A model generated the notes under the pieces. That model was not told the origin of the DNA and did no database searches. It saw only the letters and a list, made by a program, of their open reading frames with translations. A DNA stretch of 64,000 nucleotides from Mumia sp. ZJ1417 (GTDB lineage: Bacteria > Actinomycetota > Actinomycetes > Propionibacteriales > Nocardioidaceae): positions 1,116,001 through 1,180,000 of the forward strand of contig NZ_CP059901.1 in the NCBI RefSeq assembly GCF_014127285.1, read 5' to 3'. Position 1 is the stretch's first letter; each line of letters opens with the position of its first letter. Positions 34,796-43,227 of this stretch are shown piece by piece. The translations under genes were made by a program, and so were the position numbers.

Positions 34796-34927
34796 GTGGA
34801 AGGCCGAACTGGGTCGCCTGTCGGCGAGGGATCGGACGTGGGCAAGGTGATCGCGTTCCTCCTCTCCGAGGGCAGCGGCTGGATCACGGCCCAGGACATC
34901 GAGGCGTCAGGTGGCTTCGACCTCTGA
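34796..34927 (+). pseudogene. C-terminal scar of a short-chain dehydrogenase
   Basis: The frame reads EGRTGSPVGEGSDVGKVIA, then FLLSEGSGWITAQDIEASGG, FDL and stop. This is the characteristic end of short-chain dehydrogenases (family pattern FLLS-x-x-x-x-x-I-T-G-Q-x-I-x-x-x-G-G). Nothing upstream continues the gene; the tRNA terminator begins 46 bp before. It is a decayed remnant beside a tRNA gene. Confidence 0.7.
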
Positions 34928-34941
34928 GACCGCGAAGTCTC

Positions 34942-35829
34942 CTAGAGCGTCGCGCCGATGATCGAGGCGTACGCTGCCTCGCCCGCGGCATTCGGGTGAA
35001 GAGGAGATGCGGGGCTGGTGGGAACAAGTCCCTCGACCCATCGCGTGGCGGGTGCCTGGCACGCATCGTGCCCGACGCTCGGCGTCTCGACGTCGACATA
35101 TTCCGCGTCGTTGGCCGCCGCTACCGCGGCGATCGTGACGTTGAGCTGGTGAACCTTTTCTTGCAGGTAGTTTGCGTCCTTCGGCAACCACGGCTGCTTC
35201 GGCCAGCATCCGTTGCGTTTGATGTAGTACCCGTAGCCGGTGACGAGGACCCGCGCCTGCGGAGACAGCGCGTGAATGCGCTGGAGGGACGCGGCGAGAT
35301 CAGGCGCGAAATCATTGATCCGGTTGGCGATCTTGTCGACACCGCCAGCGGTGAGCGCGTTCATGCACGGGGTGGCGAAGTAGTTGAGCCGGATGCAGTC
35401 CTGGGCGACGCCGACGAGGCCGGCGTCATTGCCGCCGATCGTGAGTGTGACGAGGGTGGTATCAGGCTTCAGAGCATCGAGCTGCGCGGGTGCGGTGCCG
35501 GCGTCAACGCCAGCGAGCGACAGTTTCATGGGAGAGAACAGGTCGCCCGTGTCGGCGCCGCTGCACGTCACGTCGGTGAAGGACGTGGCCTTGACCTGCG
35601 CGGCGAGCAGGCGCGCGTAGTTGCGGGTCGAGCGGCCGCACGCGATCGGCCCGGTGAACGGAAGGATCAGGGGTCCAGAGGCCATCGAGTCACCGAGGGC
35701 TACGTATTTGACGGGTTCGTCGGCGGTCGCCGGCGACGCCACAACCAGTCCCGCGAATGCCGAAATGCACGCCGTCGCGAGCGCGACGACGGCGGTCCGG
35801 CGACGGGAATTGATGAAGCGAAGTCTCAT
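34942..35829 (-). CDS. Secreted SGNH/GDSL-type hydrolase
   Basis: The protein has 295 residues. The start at 35829 follows GAGGTG. A signal peptide (TAVVALATACISAFAGLVVA, cleavage near ATADEP) is followed by an SGNH esterase/lipase domain: block I GDSMASGP, block III IGGNDAG, and catalytic His block HPNAAGEAAY. Several Cys could form disulfides, as in Streptomyces secreted esterases. It would hydrolyse an ester-bound lipid or carbohydrate outside the cell. It is divergent from a PucR regulator across a short AT-rich gap, so that regulator is the obvious candidate controller. Confidence 0.9.
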   Translation of the reverse strand: MRLRFINSRRRTAVVALATACISAFAGLVVASPATADEPVKYVALGDSMASGPLILPFTGPIACGRSTRNYARLLAAQVKATSFTDVTCSGADTGDLFSPMKLSLAGVDAGTAPAQLDALKPDTTLVTLTIGGNDAGLVGVAQDCIRLNYFATPCMNALTAGGVDKIANRINDFAPDLAASLQRIHALSPQARVLVTGYGYYIKRNGCWPKQPWLPKDANYLQEKVHQLNVTIAAVAAANDAEYVDVETPSVGHDACQAPATRWVEGLVPTSPASPLHPNAAGEAAYASIIGATL

Positions 35830-35935
35830 GCTGACACCTCGAAGTTCTCGGCGAATAGTTCGGGTGAGGAATATGCTGCCGAGGTGGTAACAGCGAGTTC
35901 ATCATCATGTGACTTAGATTTATTAGGCGCGCTTT

Positions 35936-37171
35936 GTGACGAGCAACAAGGGGGAAACGGCGGATCCGTTGCGGATCGCCGGTGAGCCGATCGCGTCTCG
36001 ACTGCGCATCGGTGCGCCTGAGCTTGCCCGAAATGTCGTCGCGCAGATGCTCGCGGAGATCCCCGCCTATTCCGATCTCCCCTTCGAGGAGCTCACCCAC
36101 GACATCGTCGACATCGTCGAGCGCTGCCTGCGTATGACCGCAGACGTCGTCGAGCGTCGGCGCCCGGCGAGGACGGGTGAGTTCGAGCCGCTGCGCGAGT
36201 CCGCGGCACATCGCGCGGACGAGGGTGTGCCCCTCGACTCGATCCTTTCTGCCTATCAGCTTGGACTGGCCATGTGCTGGGAGCGGATATCCACCGACGC
36301 CAGCCCTGATGATCTCGCCGATATGCGAGAGGCGTTGGGCCACATTCTCGATGTTCATCGCAAGATGGTGGTGGCTGTCACGAGTGCCTACATGGAGGCA
36401 CGTCGGCTGGTCGACGGTGAGGAGCACGAGGGCCGGCACGCGGCGATGAGTGCCTTGCTGGCCGGCGAAGCCGACGCGTCGACGGGGCTCACGCCGGCAC
36501 CTGAATACGTCGCCATGGTGCTTGCTATCGCGCCCCACCCCGATGAGCAGGCGCCGGGTGCCAGCGCGGGGATCGCTGCGCGGCGCAAGCTTCGTCGTGT
36601 GCGCGAGCTGCTGGATCGTGTCGGTGCGGAGCAGGCTCTCGTACGTCTTGACTCGACTGGGGGCACGGTGCTGTTCCCCACGGAGGGCCCCGCCGACTGG
36701 GATGACTTGCGCAAGGTCGTCGCCGGTGCCGCCGAGTCAGCGGGCGTCGATGTCACGGCTGCGGCAAGCGTGGTGAAGCCCTCGCAGATCCCGAGCGCCG
36801 TCGCGCAGGACCGCGAGATCATCGACCTCGTACGCCGTACCGGACGGCCGCCTGGTCTGTATCAGCTCGCCGACGTGCTGCTCGACTATCAGCTGAGTCG
36901 GTCGACGGCGGCGCTGCCGGGACTCGCGATGCTTCTCGAACCGTTGGAGGCGCGGCCGGAGCTGCTCAACACGCTCGAGCTCTATCTGCAGCTAGGGCTT
37001 GATCGGAGGGCGACGGCGTCGGCGTTGCACGTGCATCCGAACACGGTCGACTACCGCATCCGCCGCATCGACACGCTCACCGGCCTGTCGCCGATCAGGC
37101 ACCAGGATCTGCCAGGGCTGCGGGCGGCGCTGATCGCCCGCGCCCACCGGGCCGACCGCGCCAGTAGTTGA
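35936..37171 (+). CDS. PucR/CdaR-family transcriptional regulator
   Basis: The protein has 411 residues from GTG at 35936. It has an N-terminal ligand/dimer region of helices (~20-150), a CdaR GGDEF-like middle (~180-290) and a C-terminal PucR HTH (LDRRATASALHVHPNTVDYR, then IRRIDTLTGL). It is more distant from the three region 1 PucR proteins than the two close ones are from each other. The 106-bp divergent gap to the lipase contains an unusually AT-rich TTAGATTTATTAGG stretch that may hold the promoters. No TTGTSAC palindrome is present. Confidence 0.9.
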   Translation: MTSNKGETADPLRIAGEPIASRLRIGAPELARNVVAQMLAEIPAYSDLPFEELTHDIVDIVERCLRMTADVVERRRPARTGEFEPLRESAAHRADEGVPLDSILSAYQLGLAMCWERISTDASPDDLADMREALGHILDVHRKMVVAVTSAYMEARRLVDGEEHEGRHAAMSALLAGEADASTGLTPAPEYVAMVLAIAPHPDEQAPGASAGIAARRKLRRVRELLDRVGAEQALVRLDSTGGTVLFPTEGPADWDDLRKVVAGAAESAGVDVTAAASVVKPSQIPSAVAQDREIIDLVRRTGRPPGLYQLADVLLDYQLSRSTAALPGLAMLLEPLEARPELLNTLELYLQLGLDRRATASALHVHPNTVDYRIRRIDTLTGLSPIRHQDLPGLRAALIARAHRADRASS

Positions 37172-37193
37172 GGAACTCGGGCGCGTGGTCGTC

Positions 37194-37353
37194 GTGGAAC
37201 AGATCCTTATCCGCAACCTTCCCGCAGGGGTGAGCGCGTCACCGAACGGCCGTCGCCCAGGCGGCGGAAATGACCGTCGTCTCACGCAACACGCGGCACT
37301 TCGCGGCCCTCGGCGTCCCCTGCATCAACCCGTGGCGGCCGGGAGGGATGTGA
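37194..37353 (+). pseudogene. VapBC-type toxin-antitoxin scar
   Basis: From GTG at 37194 the frame reads VEQILIRNLPAGVSASPNGR, the typical opening of a FitA/VapB ribbon-helix-helix antitoxin. From 37246 in another frame it reads TAVAQAAEMTVVSRNTRHFA, then ALGVPCINPW and stop at 37353, the typical end of a VapC PIN-domain toxin. The middle of both genes is missing. The scar lies 60 bp in front of the second initiator tRNA. It is not functional. Confidence 0.72.
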
Positions 37354-37413
37354 CCGCACAGGCCAACCCGCGTGCGGGGTCGGAGATGGCGTCCGCTAGG
37401 CTCGTGTCACCGA

Positions 37414-37487
37414 CGCGGGGTGGAGCAGTTCGGTAGCTCGCTGGGCTCATAACCCAGAGGTCACAGGTTCAAATCCTGTCCCCGCTA
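37414..37487 (+). tRNA. Initiator tRNA-fMet (CAU), copy 2
   Basis: It is identical to copy 1 except for one compensated pair in the T arm (ACAGG/CCTGT instead of GCAGG/CCTGC), so the stem still closes. The anticodon CAT is at 37448-37450. The same C1-U72 mismatch and GC-rich anticodon stem are present. Confidence 0.93.
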
Positions 37488-37497
37488 CAAAGAAAGA

Positions 37498-37533
37498 CAG
37501 GGCCCGATCTGCGGAAGCGCAGATCGGGCCCTG
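37498..37533. terminator. Terminator after initiator tRNA copy 2
   Basis: 16-bp arms CAGGGCCCGATCTGCG (37498-37513) and its complement (37518-37533) with loop GAAG lie 10 bp past the tRNA. Confidence 0.85.
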
Positions 37534-37575
37534 ATGCTTTCTCGCGCTCCGTTCGCGGCCCTAGTGTGGTGTCTC

Positions 37576-38217
37576 GTGACCGACGCCCAGAAGCCCGTCG
37601 CGGGTGACGCCGCCGCGCGTGGGTCGCGTCGCAAGGAGCGCACCCGCGTGCTCCTGCTCGACGCGGCAGAGCTCCTGCTGTCGCAGCGGGCGCCGGAGGA
37701 GATCCGGGTCGAGGACGTCGCTGCTCAGGCCGGGGTCTCGGCCGCCTCGGTGTACGTGCACTTCGGGACCAAGGACACGCTCTTGGCAGCCGTCACCGAG
37801 CGGGTCCTGGCCGTGGCTACGGACGCGCTCCGATCGGCGTACACGGCGGAGGTGCCCCCGCTCGAGCGTTTCGCCGGTGTCGGCACCGCCTACATGCAGT
37901 TGCTCCTCGAACACCCCGCGGTGGTGAAGTACCTGACCGTGACCGGTGAACGCGGTCCTCGCACGCCTGTCGAGGCCGAGGTCGTCGCGCGGTTCAGCCT
38001 GCTCCGGCGCGAGTTCGAGGAGAGCATCCGCGATGCCGTGGAGGCGAGCGCGATCCGCCGGGTCGATCCGGAGCTCATGTCGTACGTCCTGTTCGGCGCC
38101 TGGAACGGGATCGCCGCGCTGGCGCTGCGGCGCGATGACCTGATGCTGTCGCCCGAGCGCATCGAGCGGGCAGTGAGCGAGGCCGGGGTGGCACTTCTCG
38201 ATGGTCTGATTAACTAG
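37576..38217 (+). CDS. TetR-family transcriptional regulator
   Basis: The protein has 213 residues from GTG at 37576. Residues ~25-70 form the TetR HTH (IRVEDVAAQAGVSAASVYVH, then FGTKDTLLAAV). The C-terminal all-helical domain would bind a small ligand. It is followed 36 bp later, same strand, by the CrtI/RetSat-like oxidoreductase, which it may regulate; no palindrome is evident between them. Confidence 0.9.
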   Translation: MTDAQKPVAGDAAARGSRRKERTRVLLLDAAELLLSQRAPEEIRVEDVAAQAGVSAASVYVHFGTKDTLLAAVTERVLAVATDALRSAYTAEVPPLERFAGVGTAYMQLLLEHPAVVKYLTVTGERGPRTPVEAEVVARFSLLRREFEESIRDAVEASAIRRVDPELMSYVLFGAWNGIAALALRRDDLMLSPERIERAVSEAGVALLDGLIN

Positions 38218-38253
38218 AGTCCGCCTCTAGGTTCCCTCGGAAAGCGGTCCACC

Positions 38254-39963
38254 ATGACGCAGACAGCGACGCCCCTGCCCCTTGGCCGCGAAGCCGGCGA
38301 CGAGACCTGGGACGCCGTGGTGGTGGGCGCCGGTCCGGGTGGCCTCACGTGCGCGGCGTACCTCGCAGCCAACGGCAAGCGGGTGCTCGTGCTCGAGGCC
38401 AACCAGGTCGTCGGTGGCAGCACCCAGGTCTTCCGCCGCGCGGGCAACAAGTTCGAGTTCGACGTCGGCACGCACTACGTCGGCGAGTGCGGTCCCGGCG
38501 GTCGGATGCAGACCGCGCTCTCCGGGCTGGCGCTCACCGAGCGCATCAACTGGCTGCGACAGCGCCCGGAGGGCCACTGCCAGGTGATGATCCCTGGCAC
38601 CACGTTCCAGACGCCGACCGGCTGGGACACGTACCTCGACCGCCTGATCGCGGCCTTCCCCGAGGAGGAGGCGGGCCTTCGTCGCTGCGTCACGATCATG
38701 CGCACCATCGCCACCCGCGAGCGGCCGCGCCGCCGCCCGTTCGCGCTGCTGCGCTGGGGCGTACGACCCATCACGACGCTGATGGCCGCGTGCGGTCTGA
38801 GCCCCGACGCGCAGGCGGTGGTCCTCGCGGAGAACGGCGACTACACGTGGCCCCCGCACCGGACGCCCACGGCGATGCACGCGGGCTTCCTCCATCACTA
38901 CCTCCAGGCCGGTGCCTACTACCCGCGGGGCGGCGGCCAGGTCATCGGCGCCCACCTCACCGACGTCGTCCAGACGCACGGGGGTCAGGTCCGCACCAAG
39001 GCCAGGGTCGACAAGATCCTGATCGAGGACGGGCGCGCCGTCGGTGTCCGCCTTCGCGACGGCGAGGAGATCCGCGCCGAGGCCGTGGTCTCCGCGGCCG
39101 ACTTCAAGAAGACGTGGGCGGAGCTGGTCGGGGACGAGCACCTGACCCGACGGCTGCGGCGCAGGCTGGGGAGCCTGGAGATGACGCTGCCGATGTTCGC
39201 GGTGTACGTCGCCCTCGACGTCGACCTGCGCGAGCGGGACACCCCGCCGCTGGCCTGGGTGTGGCCCACCAACGACATCGACGGCTACTACCGCGAGGTC
39301 GCCGCGGGGCGCTGCCCCGAGCGGATGCCCGTGGGCATCAGCTGCCCCACCGCCAAGGATCCTGAGGGGACGCACTCGGCGCCCGCGGGCTACTCGACGC
39401 TCGAGCTCGTGAGCTGGGCGCCCAAGGACTACGCGTTCTGGAACGTCGAGACAGGGCCTGCGGACGGCGGGCGCTACGGCCGCGACGAGCGCTACCTCGA
39501 GCTCAAGGAGGAGCTCACCCAGCGCGTGCTCGACACCGCCGAGCTGATGATCCCGGACATCCGGGAGCGGATGGTCTTCTGCGAGGCGTCCACCCCGATC
39601 ACCCAGGAGCGCTTCACCCTCACCACCGACGGCTCCTGCTACGGCATCGCCCCGCTCCTGAAGAACCTGGGACCGTTCCGGCCGCGCGTGACGACGCACA
39701 TCCCGGGGCTGTTCCTCGCGGGGGGAAGCACGGAGCACATGTTCGGCATCAATGCCACGATCTACGGCGGCATGGGCACGGCCGGCGCCGTGCTCGGCCG
39801 CGACCTCGTCCAGGAGGTGCGCGAGGGCGCCGTCTTCGTGGACGAGGCACGCCTGACGGAGATCACGGACGACTTCGACCCGCTCCTCGCGTCGAAGCCC
39901 CGGTCCGACATCCGTCGACCGGTGCGCCGCCGCCCCCGGGCAGCTGCCCCGACGAGCGGCTGA
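38254..39963 (+). CDS. CrtI/RetSat-type FAD-dependent oxidoreductase
   Basis: The protein has 569 residues. The N-terminal dinucleotide-binding motif GAGPGG (25-30) is followed by the Glu-containing strand VLVLEANQVVGG. The phytoene desaturase/retinol saturase signature THYVGECGPGG comes next, then a GGGQVIGAHL block and the C-terminal FAD-closing block IPGLFLAGGSTEHMFGINAT. Family members desaturate or saturate polyene and related hydrophobic substrates. The substrate cannot be read from the sequence. Possible partners are the SDR gene downstream (36-bp gap) and the TetR regulator upstream. Confidence 0.8.
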   Translation: MTQTATPLPLGREAGDETWDAVVVGAGPGGLTCAAYLAANGKRVLVLEANQVVGGSTQVFRRAGNKFEFDVGTHYVGECGPGGRMQTALSGLALTERINWLRQRPEGHCQVMIPGTTFQTPTGWDTYLDRLIAAFPEEEAGLRRCVTIMRTIATRERPRRRPFALLRWGVRPITTLMAACGLSPDAQAVVLAENGDYTWPPHRTPTAMHAGFLHHYLQAGAYYPRGGGQVIGAHLTDVVQTHGGQVRTKARVDKILIEDGRAVGVRLRDGEEIRAEAVVSAADFKKTWAELVGDEHLTRRLRRRLGSLEMTLPMFAVYVALDVDLRERDTPPLAWVWPTNDIDGYYREVAAGRCPERMPVGISCPTAKDPEGTHSAPAGYSTLELVSWAPKDYAFWNVETGPADGGRYGRDERYLELKEELTQRVLDTAELMIPDIRERMVFCEASTPITQERFTLTTDGSCYGIAPLLKNLGPFRPRVTTHIPGLFLAGGSTEHMFGINATIYGGMGTAGAVLGRDLVQEVREGAVFVDEARLTEITDDFDPLLASKPRSDIRRPVRRRPRAAAPTSG

Positions 39964-39999
39964 GGGGATCGGTTGCAGCGGTGACGTAGGATCCGCCGG

Positions 40000-41493
40000 G
40001 TGCACGATCAGCCCGGCATCGCCCCCGACGACCTCGCGACCACTCTCAAGGTCCTCCGACAGCTCTCCGACCTCCACCCCGACCACCCGGATCTCCGGAC
40101 GGTCAAGCGGGAGGCGTCGTTCATGTACAAGCTGATCAAGAAGGCGCGTCGCGACGAGATCCGCCGGGAGCGGCAGCGACACGACCAGGACGTCATCGAG
40201 AAGACGGCCACCGGCTCGCCGATGCGGATCGACGACGAGACGGCCGGCATCCCGCTGGTCTCGCATGCGCCGGGCGCCTTCGCCGGCGAGCTCATCACCG
40301 CTCGCGGGTGCTACATCTGCAAAGAGGACTTCACCCTCGTCGACGCCTTCTACCACTGGCTCTGCCCGCGGTGCGCGGCGATGTCGCACGCCAAGCGCGA
40401 CCAGCGGACCGACCTCACCGGCAAGCGCGCGCTGCTCACCGGCGGTCGGGCGAAGATCGGCATGTACATCGCGCTGCGCCTGCTCCGCGACGGCGCGCAC
40501 ACCACCATCACCACCCGGTTCCCCAAGGACGCGGTGCGCCGGTTCGCCGCGATGGAGGACTCGTCCGAGTGGTTGCACCGGCTCAAGGTCGTCGGCATCG
40601 ACCTGCGTGACCCCGCCCAGGTGATCAGCCTGGCCGACGACGTCGCCGCCGCAGGCCCTCTGGACATCCTGATCAACAACGCCTGCCAGACGGTGCGGCG
40701 GACGCCGGGCGCCTACTCGCGTCTGGTCGAGATGGAGGACGCCCCTCTGCCGCCGCACATCGCGCTGCCCGAGATGGTCTCCTTCGACGGCATGTCCGAG
40801 GCTCACCCTGCCGCGATCGCCGGCGCACTCTCGACCACGGCCGTCGCTCACCATGAGGGCGAGTCGCTCGAGGTCGCCGAGGCCGCGCACACTGCCGCCT
40901 CGATCACCGCACTGGCGCTCCAGGCCGGCTCGGCATCCCTGGCCGCGCACCTCGACGGCACCGCCGTGGATGCCGGCGGGCTGCTCCCGGACCTGCAGAC
41001 CACGAACTCCTGGACCCAGGTCGTCGACCAGGTCGATCCGCTGGAGCTGCTCGAGGTCCAGCTCTGCAACTCGATCGCGCCGTTCCTGCTCGTCTCCCGG
41101 CTTCGCCCGGCGATGCGCGCCGCGGTCGACGCGGGTGCGCGGCGGGCGTACGTCGTCAACGTCTCGGCGATGGAGGGACAGTTCTCCCGCCGCTACAAGG
41201 GCCCGGGCCACCCGCACACCAACATGGCCAAAGCGGCGCTCAACATGATGACCCGCACCAGCGCGGGCGAGATGTTCGAGACCGACAAGATCCTGATGAC
41301 CGCCGTCGACACCGGCTGGATCACCGACGAGCGGCCTCACCAGGAGAAGCTGCGGATCGCCGCGGAGGGGTGGCACGCTCCGCTCGACCTGGTCGACGGC
41401 GCCGCCCGGGTCTACGACCCGATCGTGCTAGGTGAGCGCGGGGAAGACCTCTTCGGTTGCTTCGTGAAGGACTACGAGCCGTCGCCCTGGTGA
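40000..41493 (+). CDS. Short-chain dehydrogenase-like protein with N-terminal zinc ribbon
   Basis: The protein has 497 residues from GTG at 40000, in a weak TAGGAT context. A helical, charged N-terminus leads to a C-x2-C ... C-x2-C zinc ribbon (Cys104, 107, 122, 125). A Rossmann SDR domain follows with TGGRAKIG (147-154) and the NNA block (ILINNACQT). The SDR catalytic Ser is present (NVSAMEG), but where YxxxK is expected the sequence reads TNMAK, so Thr replaces the catalytic Tyr. The length, nearly twice that of a usual SDR, and the ribbon suggest a binding or specialised enzyme. The 3' end overlaps the convergent sigma-factor gene by 22 bp. Confidence 0.8.
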   Translation: MHDQPGIAPDDLATTLKVLRQLSDLHPDHPDLRTVKREASFMYKLIKKARRDEIRRERQRHDQDVIEKTATGSPMRIDDETAGIPLVSHAPGAFAGELITARGCYICKEDFTLVDAFYHWLCPRCAAMSHAKRDQRTDLTGKRALLTGGRAKIGMYIALRLLRDGAHTTITTRFPKDAVRRFAAMEDSSEWLHRLKVVGIDLRDPAQVISLADDVAAAGPLDILINNACQTVRRTPGAYSRLVEMEDAPLPPHIALPEMVSFDGMSEAHPAAIAGALSTTAVAHHEGESLEVAEAAHTAASITALALQAGSASLAAHLDGTAVDAGGLLPDLQTTNSWTQVVDQVDPLELLEVQLCNSIAPFLLVSRLRPAMRAAVDAGARRAYVVNVSAMEGQFSRRYKGPGHPHTNMAKAALNMMTRTSAGEMFETDKILMTAVDTGWITDERPHQEKLRIAAEGWHAPLDLVDGAARVYDPIVLGERGEDLFGCFVKDYEPSPW

Positions 41494-42719
41494 CCGCGGC
41501 CCTGGCCGAGCGCTCGCAGTCGGTCGCGCAGGTGGCGCTGCTCGGCGACGTTGACGGTCGCGGCGATCGCGCGACGGTACGAGGTGGCCGCCTCGTCCGT
41601 ACGGCCGGCGCGCTCGAGCAGGTGGGCGCGGACGGCGTCGACGCGCGCGAGCCGGGGATGGTGAGCCTCGAGGTCGTCCAGGTCGCAGAGCGCCGCCTCG
41701 AGCCCTCGCACCATGCTCGCTGCGACGATCCGGTTCAGCGTGATCGTCGGGTTGCGGCCGTCGGTGGTGTGCTCGAGCACCGTGTAGAGCGCGTGGATCT
41801 CGTCCCAGTCGGTCGCATCCGTGTCGGGTGCGTGGGCGTGGACGCCGGCGATGCACGCCTGGAGGAGGTACGGGCCGGGGTCGGCGCCGGGGACGACCGC
41901 GTCGAGCAGGGCGAGTCCCTCGTCGACTGCCGACCGGTCCCACCGGCTGCGGTCCTGCTCGTCGAGCGGGACGAGCTGCCCCTGTGCGCCGACCCGCGCG
42001 GGATGGCGCGCCTCGGTCAGCAGCGTGAGCGCGAGCAGCCCGGCGACCTCGGTGGAGTCGGGAGCCGCCTCGCGCAGCAGACGTGCGAGGTGGATCGCCT
42101 CGCCGGCGAGGTCGGTGTCGTGGGCCGGCGCACCGCTCGTCGTGTGGTGGGCCTCGGTGAACATCACGTACAGGACGTCCAGAACCGGAGCCAGGCGCTC
42201 GGCCACGTCGCCCGGACGGGTGAACCCGCTGCCGACCTCGGCGAGCCGGCGCTTCGCGCGGGTGATCCGCTGGGCGATCGTCGCCTCGGGCAGCTGATAG
42301 GCGTTGGCGATCTGCGCCGTCGACAGTCCCGCCACCGCCCGTAGCGTCAGCGCGACCTGGGCCGAGCGCGCGAGCGCGGGATGGCAGCACAGCTGGAGCA
42401 GCAGGAGCGCGTCGTCGCTCTGCACGCCCTCGTGGCTCAGCGGTGCCTCGAGGAGCGCGACGCGACCCTCGCGGTCACGGCGCCGCCGGTCGCTGCGTAC
42501 CCGGTCGACGTACCGGCGACGGGCGGTCACCGTCAGCCAGCCCTGCGGGTCGTCCGGCGGGGCCTTCGTCCAGTGGACGTGTGCCTCGAGCAGCGCGTCC
42601 TGCACGGCGTCCTCGCACACCTCGAACTGGTCGCGACCGTACGTGCGCAGCAGCGTGGCGAGGGTCCGTGGTGCCAGCACGCGCCACGGGCCCTCGCCGT
42701 CGAGACCGGGTACGGTCAC
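41472..42719 (-). CDS. ECF-type RNA polymerase sigma factor with large C-terminal extension (ECF42-like)
   Basis: The protein has 415 residues. Sigma region 2 (GRDQFEVCEDAVQDALLEAH ... DPQGWLTVTARRRYVDRVRS) and region 4 (LSTAQIANAYQLPEATIAQR) are followed by a ~230-residue helical DUF6596/TPR-like extension. This is the layout of ECF42 sigma factors, which have no classical anti-sigma factor and are encoded with a YCII/DGPF-domain protein. That gene lies directly upstream here with a 4-bp overlap. The C-terminal extension is thought to be needed for activity in this class. Confidence 0.9.
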   Translation of the reverse strand: MTVPGLDGEGPWRVLAPRTLATLLRTYGRDQFEVCEDAVQDALLEAHVHWTKAPPDDPQGWLTVTARRRYVDRVRSDRRRRDREGRVALLEAPLSHEGVQSDDALLLLQLCCHPALARSAQVALTLRAVAGLSTAQIANAYQLPEATIAQRITRAKRRLAEVGSGFTRPGDVAERLAPVLDVLYVMFTEAHHTTSGAPAHDTDLAGEAIHLARLLREAAPDSTEVAGLLALTLLTEARHPARVGAQGQLVPLDEQDRSRWDRSAVDEGLALLDAVVPGADPGPYLLQACIAGVHAHAPDTDATDWDEIHALYTVLEHTTDGRNPTITLNRIVAASMVRGLEAALCDLDDLEAHHPRLARVDAVRAHLLERAGRTDEAATSYRRAIAATVNVAEQRHLRDRLRALGQGRGHQGDGS

Positions 42720-43084
42720 CCGTCGCCCAGGTCGGAGAACACGACCGGCCGGATCTCGAGAGCCAGGCCGGGGATGCGGGCGTCCGGGATGAGGGTGGCG
42801 AGCTCGATCGCGCGCGCCTCGTCCTCGACGTCGAGCAGGTAGAAGCCGCCCATGAACTCCTTGGCCTCGACGAACGGGCCGTCGGTGACCTCGGGCTGGT
42901 CACCGTTGCTCCGTACGACCTTCGAGCGGCTCGGGTCGCCGAGCGCCTGGGTGGCGATGAACTCGCCGTTCTCCTTGGTCGTGGCCATGAACTGCGTGTG
43001 GCCGTCTCCGATCGCCTGCTGCTGCTCCTCAGTGAGGTTCTCCAGGACGGTCGGGTCGACGTGCATCAAGATCAGGTACTTCAC
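42716..43084 (-). CDS. YCII-related (DGPF) domain protein, ECF42 partner
   Basis: The protein has 122 residues: MKYLILMHVDP at the start and the DGPF signature (VTDGPFVEAKEFMGGFYLLD) in the middle. The fold is a small dimeric alpha/beta barrel. Proteins of this type are regularly encoded beside ECF42 sigma factors; their biochemical role is unclear. It is translationally coupled to the sigma-factor gene by ATGA. Confidence 0.9.
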   Translation of the reverse strand: MKYLILMHVDPTVLENLTEEQQQAIGDGHTQFMATTKENGEFIATQALGDPSRSKVVRSNGDQPEVTDGPFVEAKEFMGGFYLLDVEDEARAIELATLIPDARIPGLALEIRPVVFSDLGDG

Positions 43085-43227
43085 GATTCCTCCTGCGGTG
43101 GGACCCCGGGGCGGGGTGTCGATCGGTGGTCGTCACCGTCCTCGCTGGTACGACACCACGTCGCGAGAATCTTCGCCCGATTCGGCTGGAGGTGTCGAGA
43201 TCGGCGTGCCCGTGGCGACCAGGGGGC

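Noticed and set aside
34634-37487. Duplicated tRNA as ends of an integrated element (attL/attR)
   Set aside because: The two genes differ by a compensated base pair, both have their own terminators, and no integrase lies between them.
38227-41376. 1049-codon open frame antisense to the CrtI-like and SDR genes
   Set aside because: Long antisense frames are expected at this GC content; the plus-strand genes have clear motifs.
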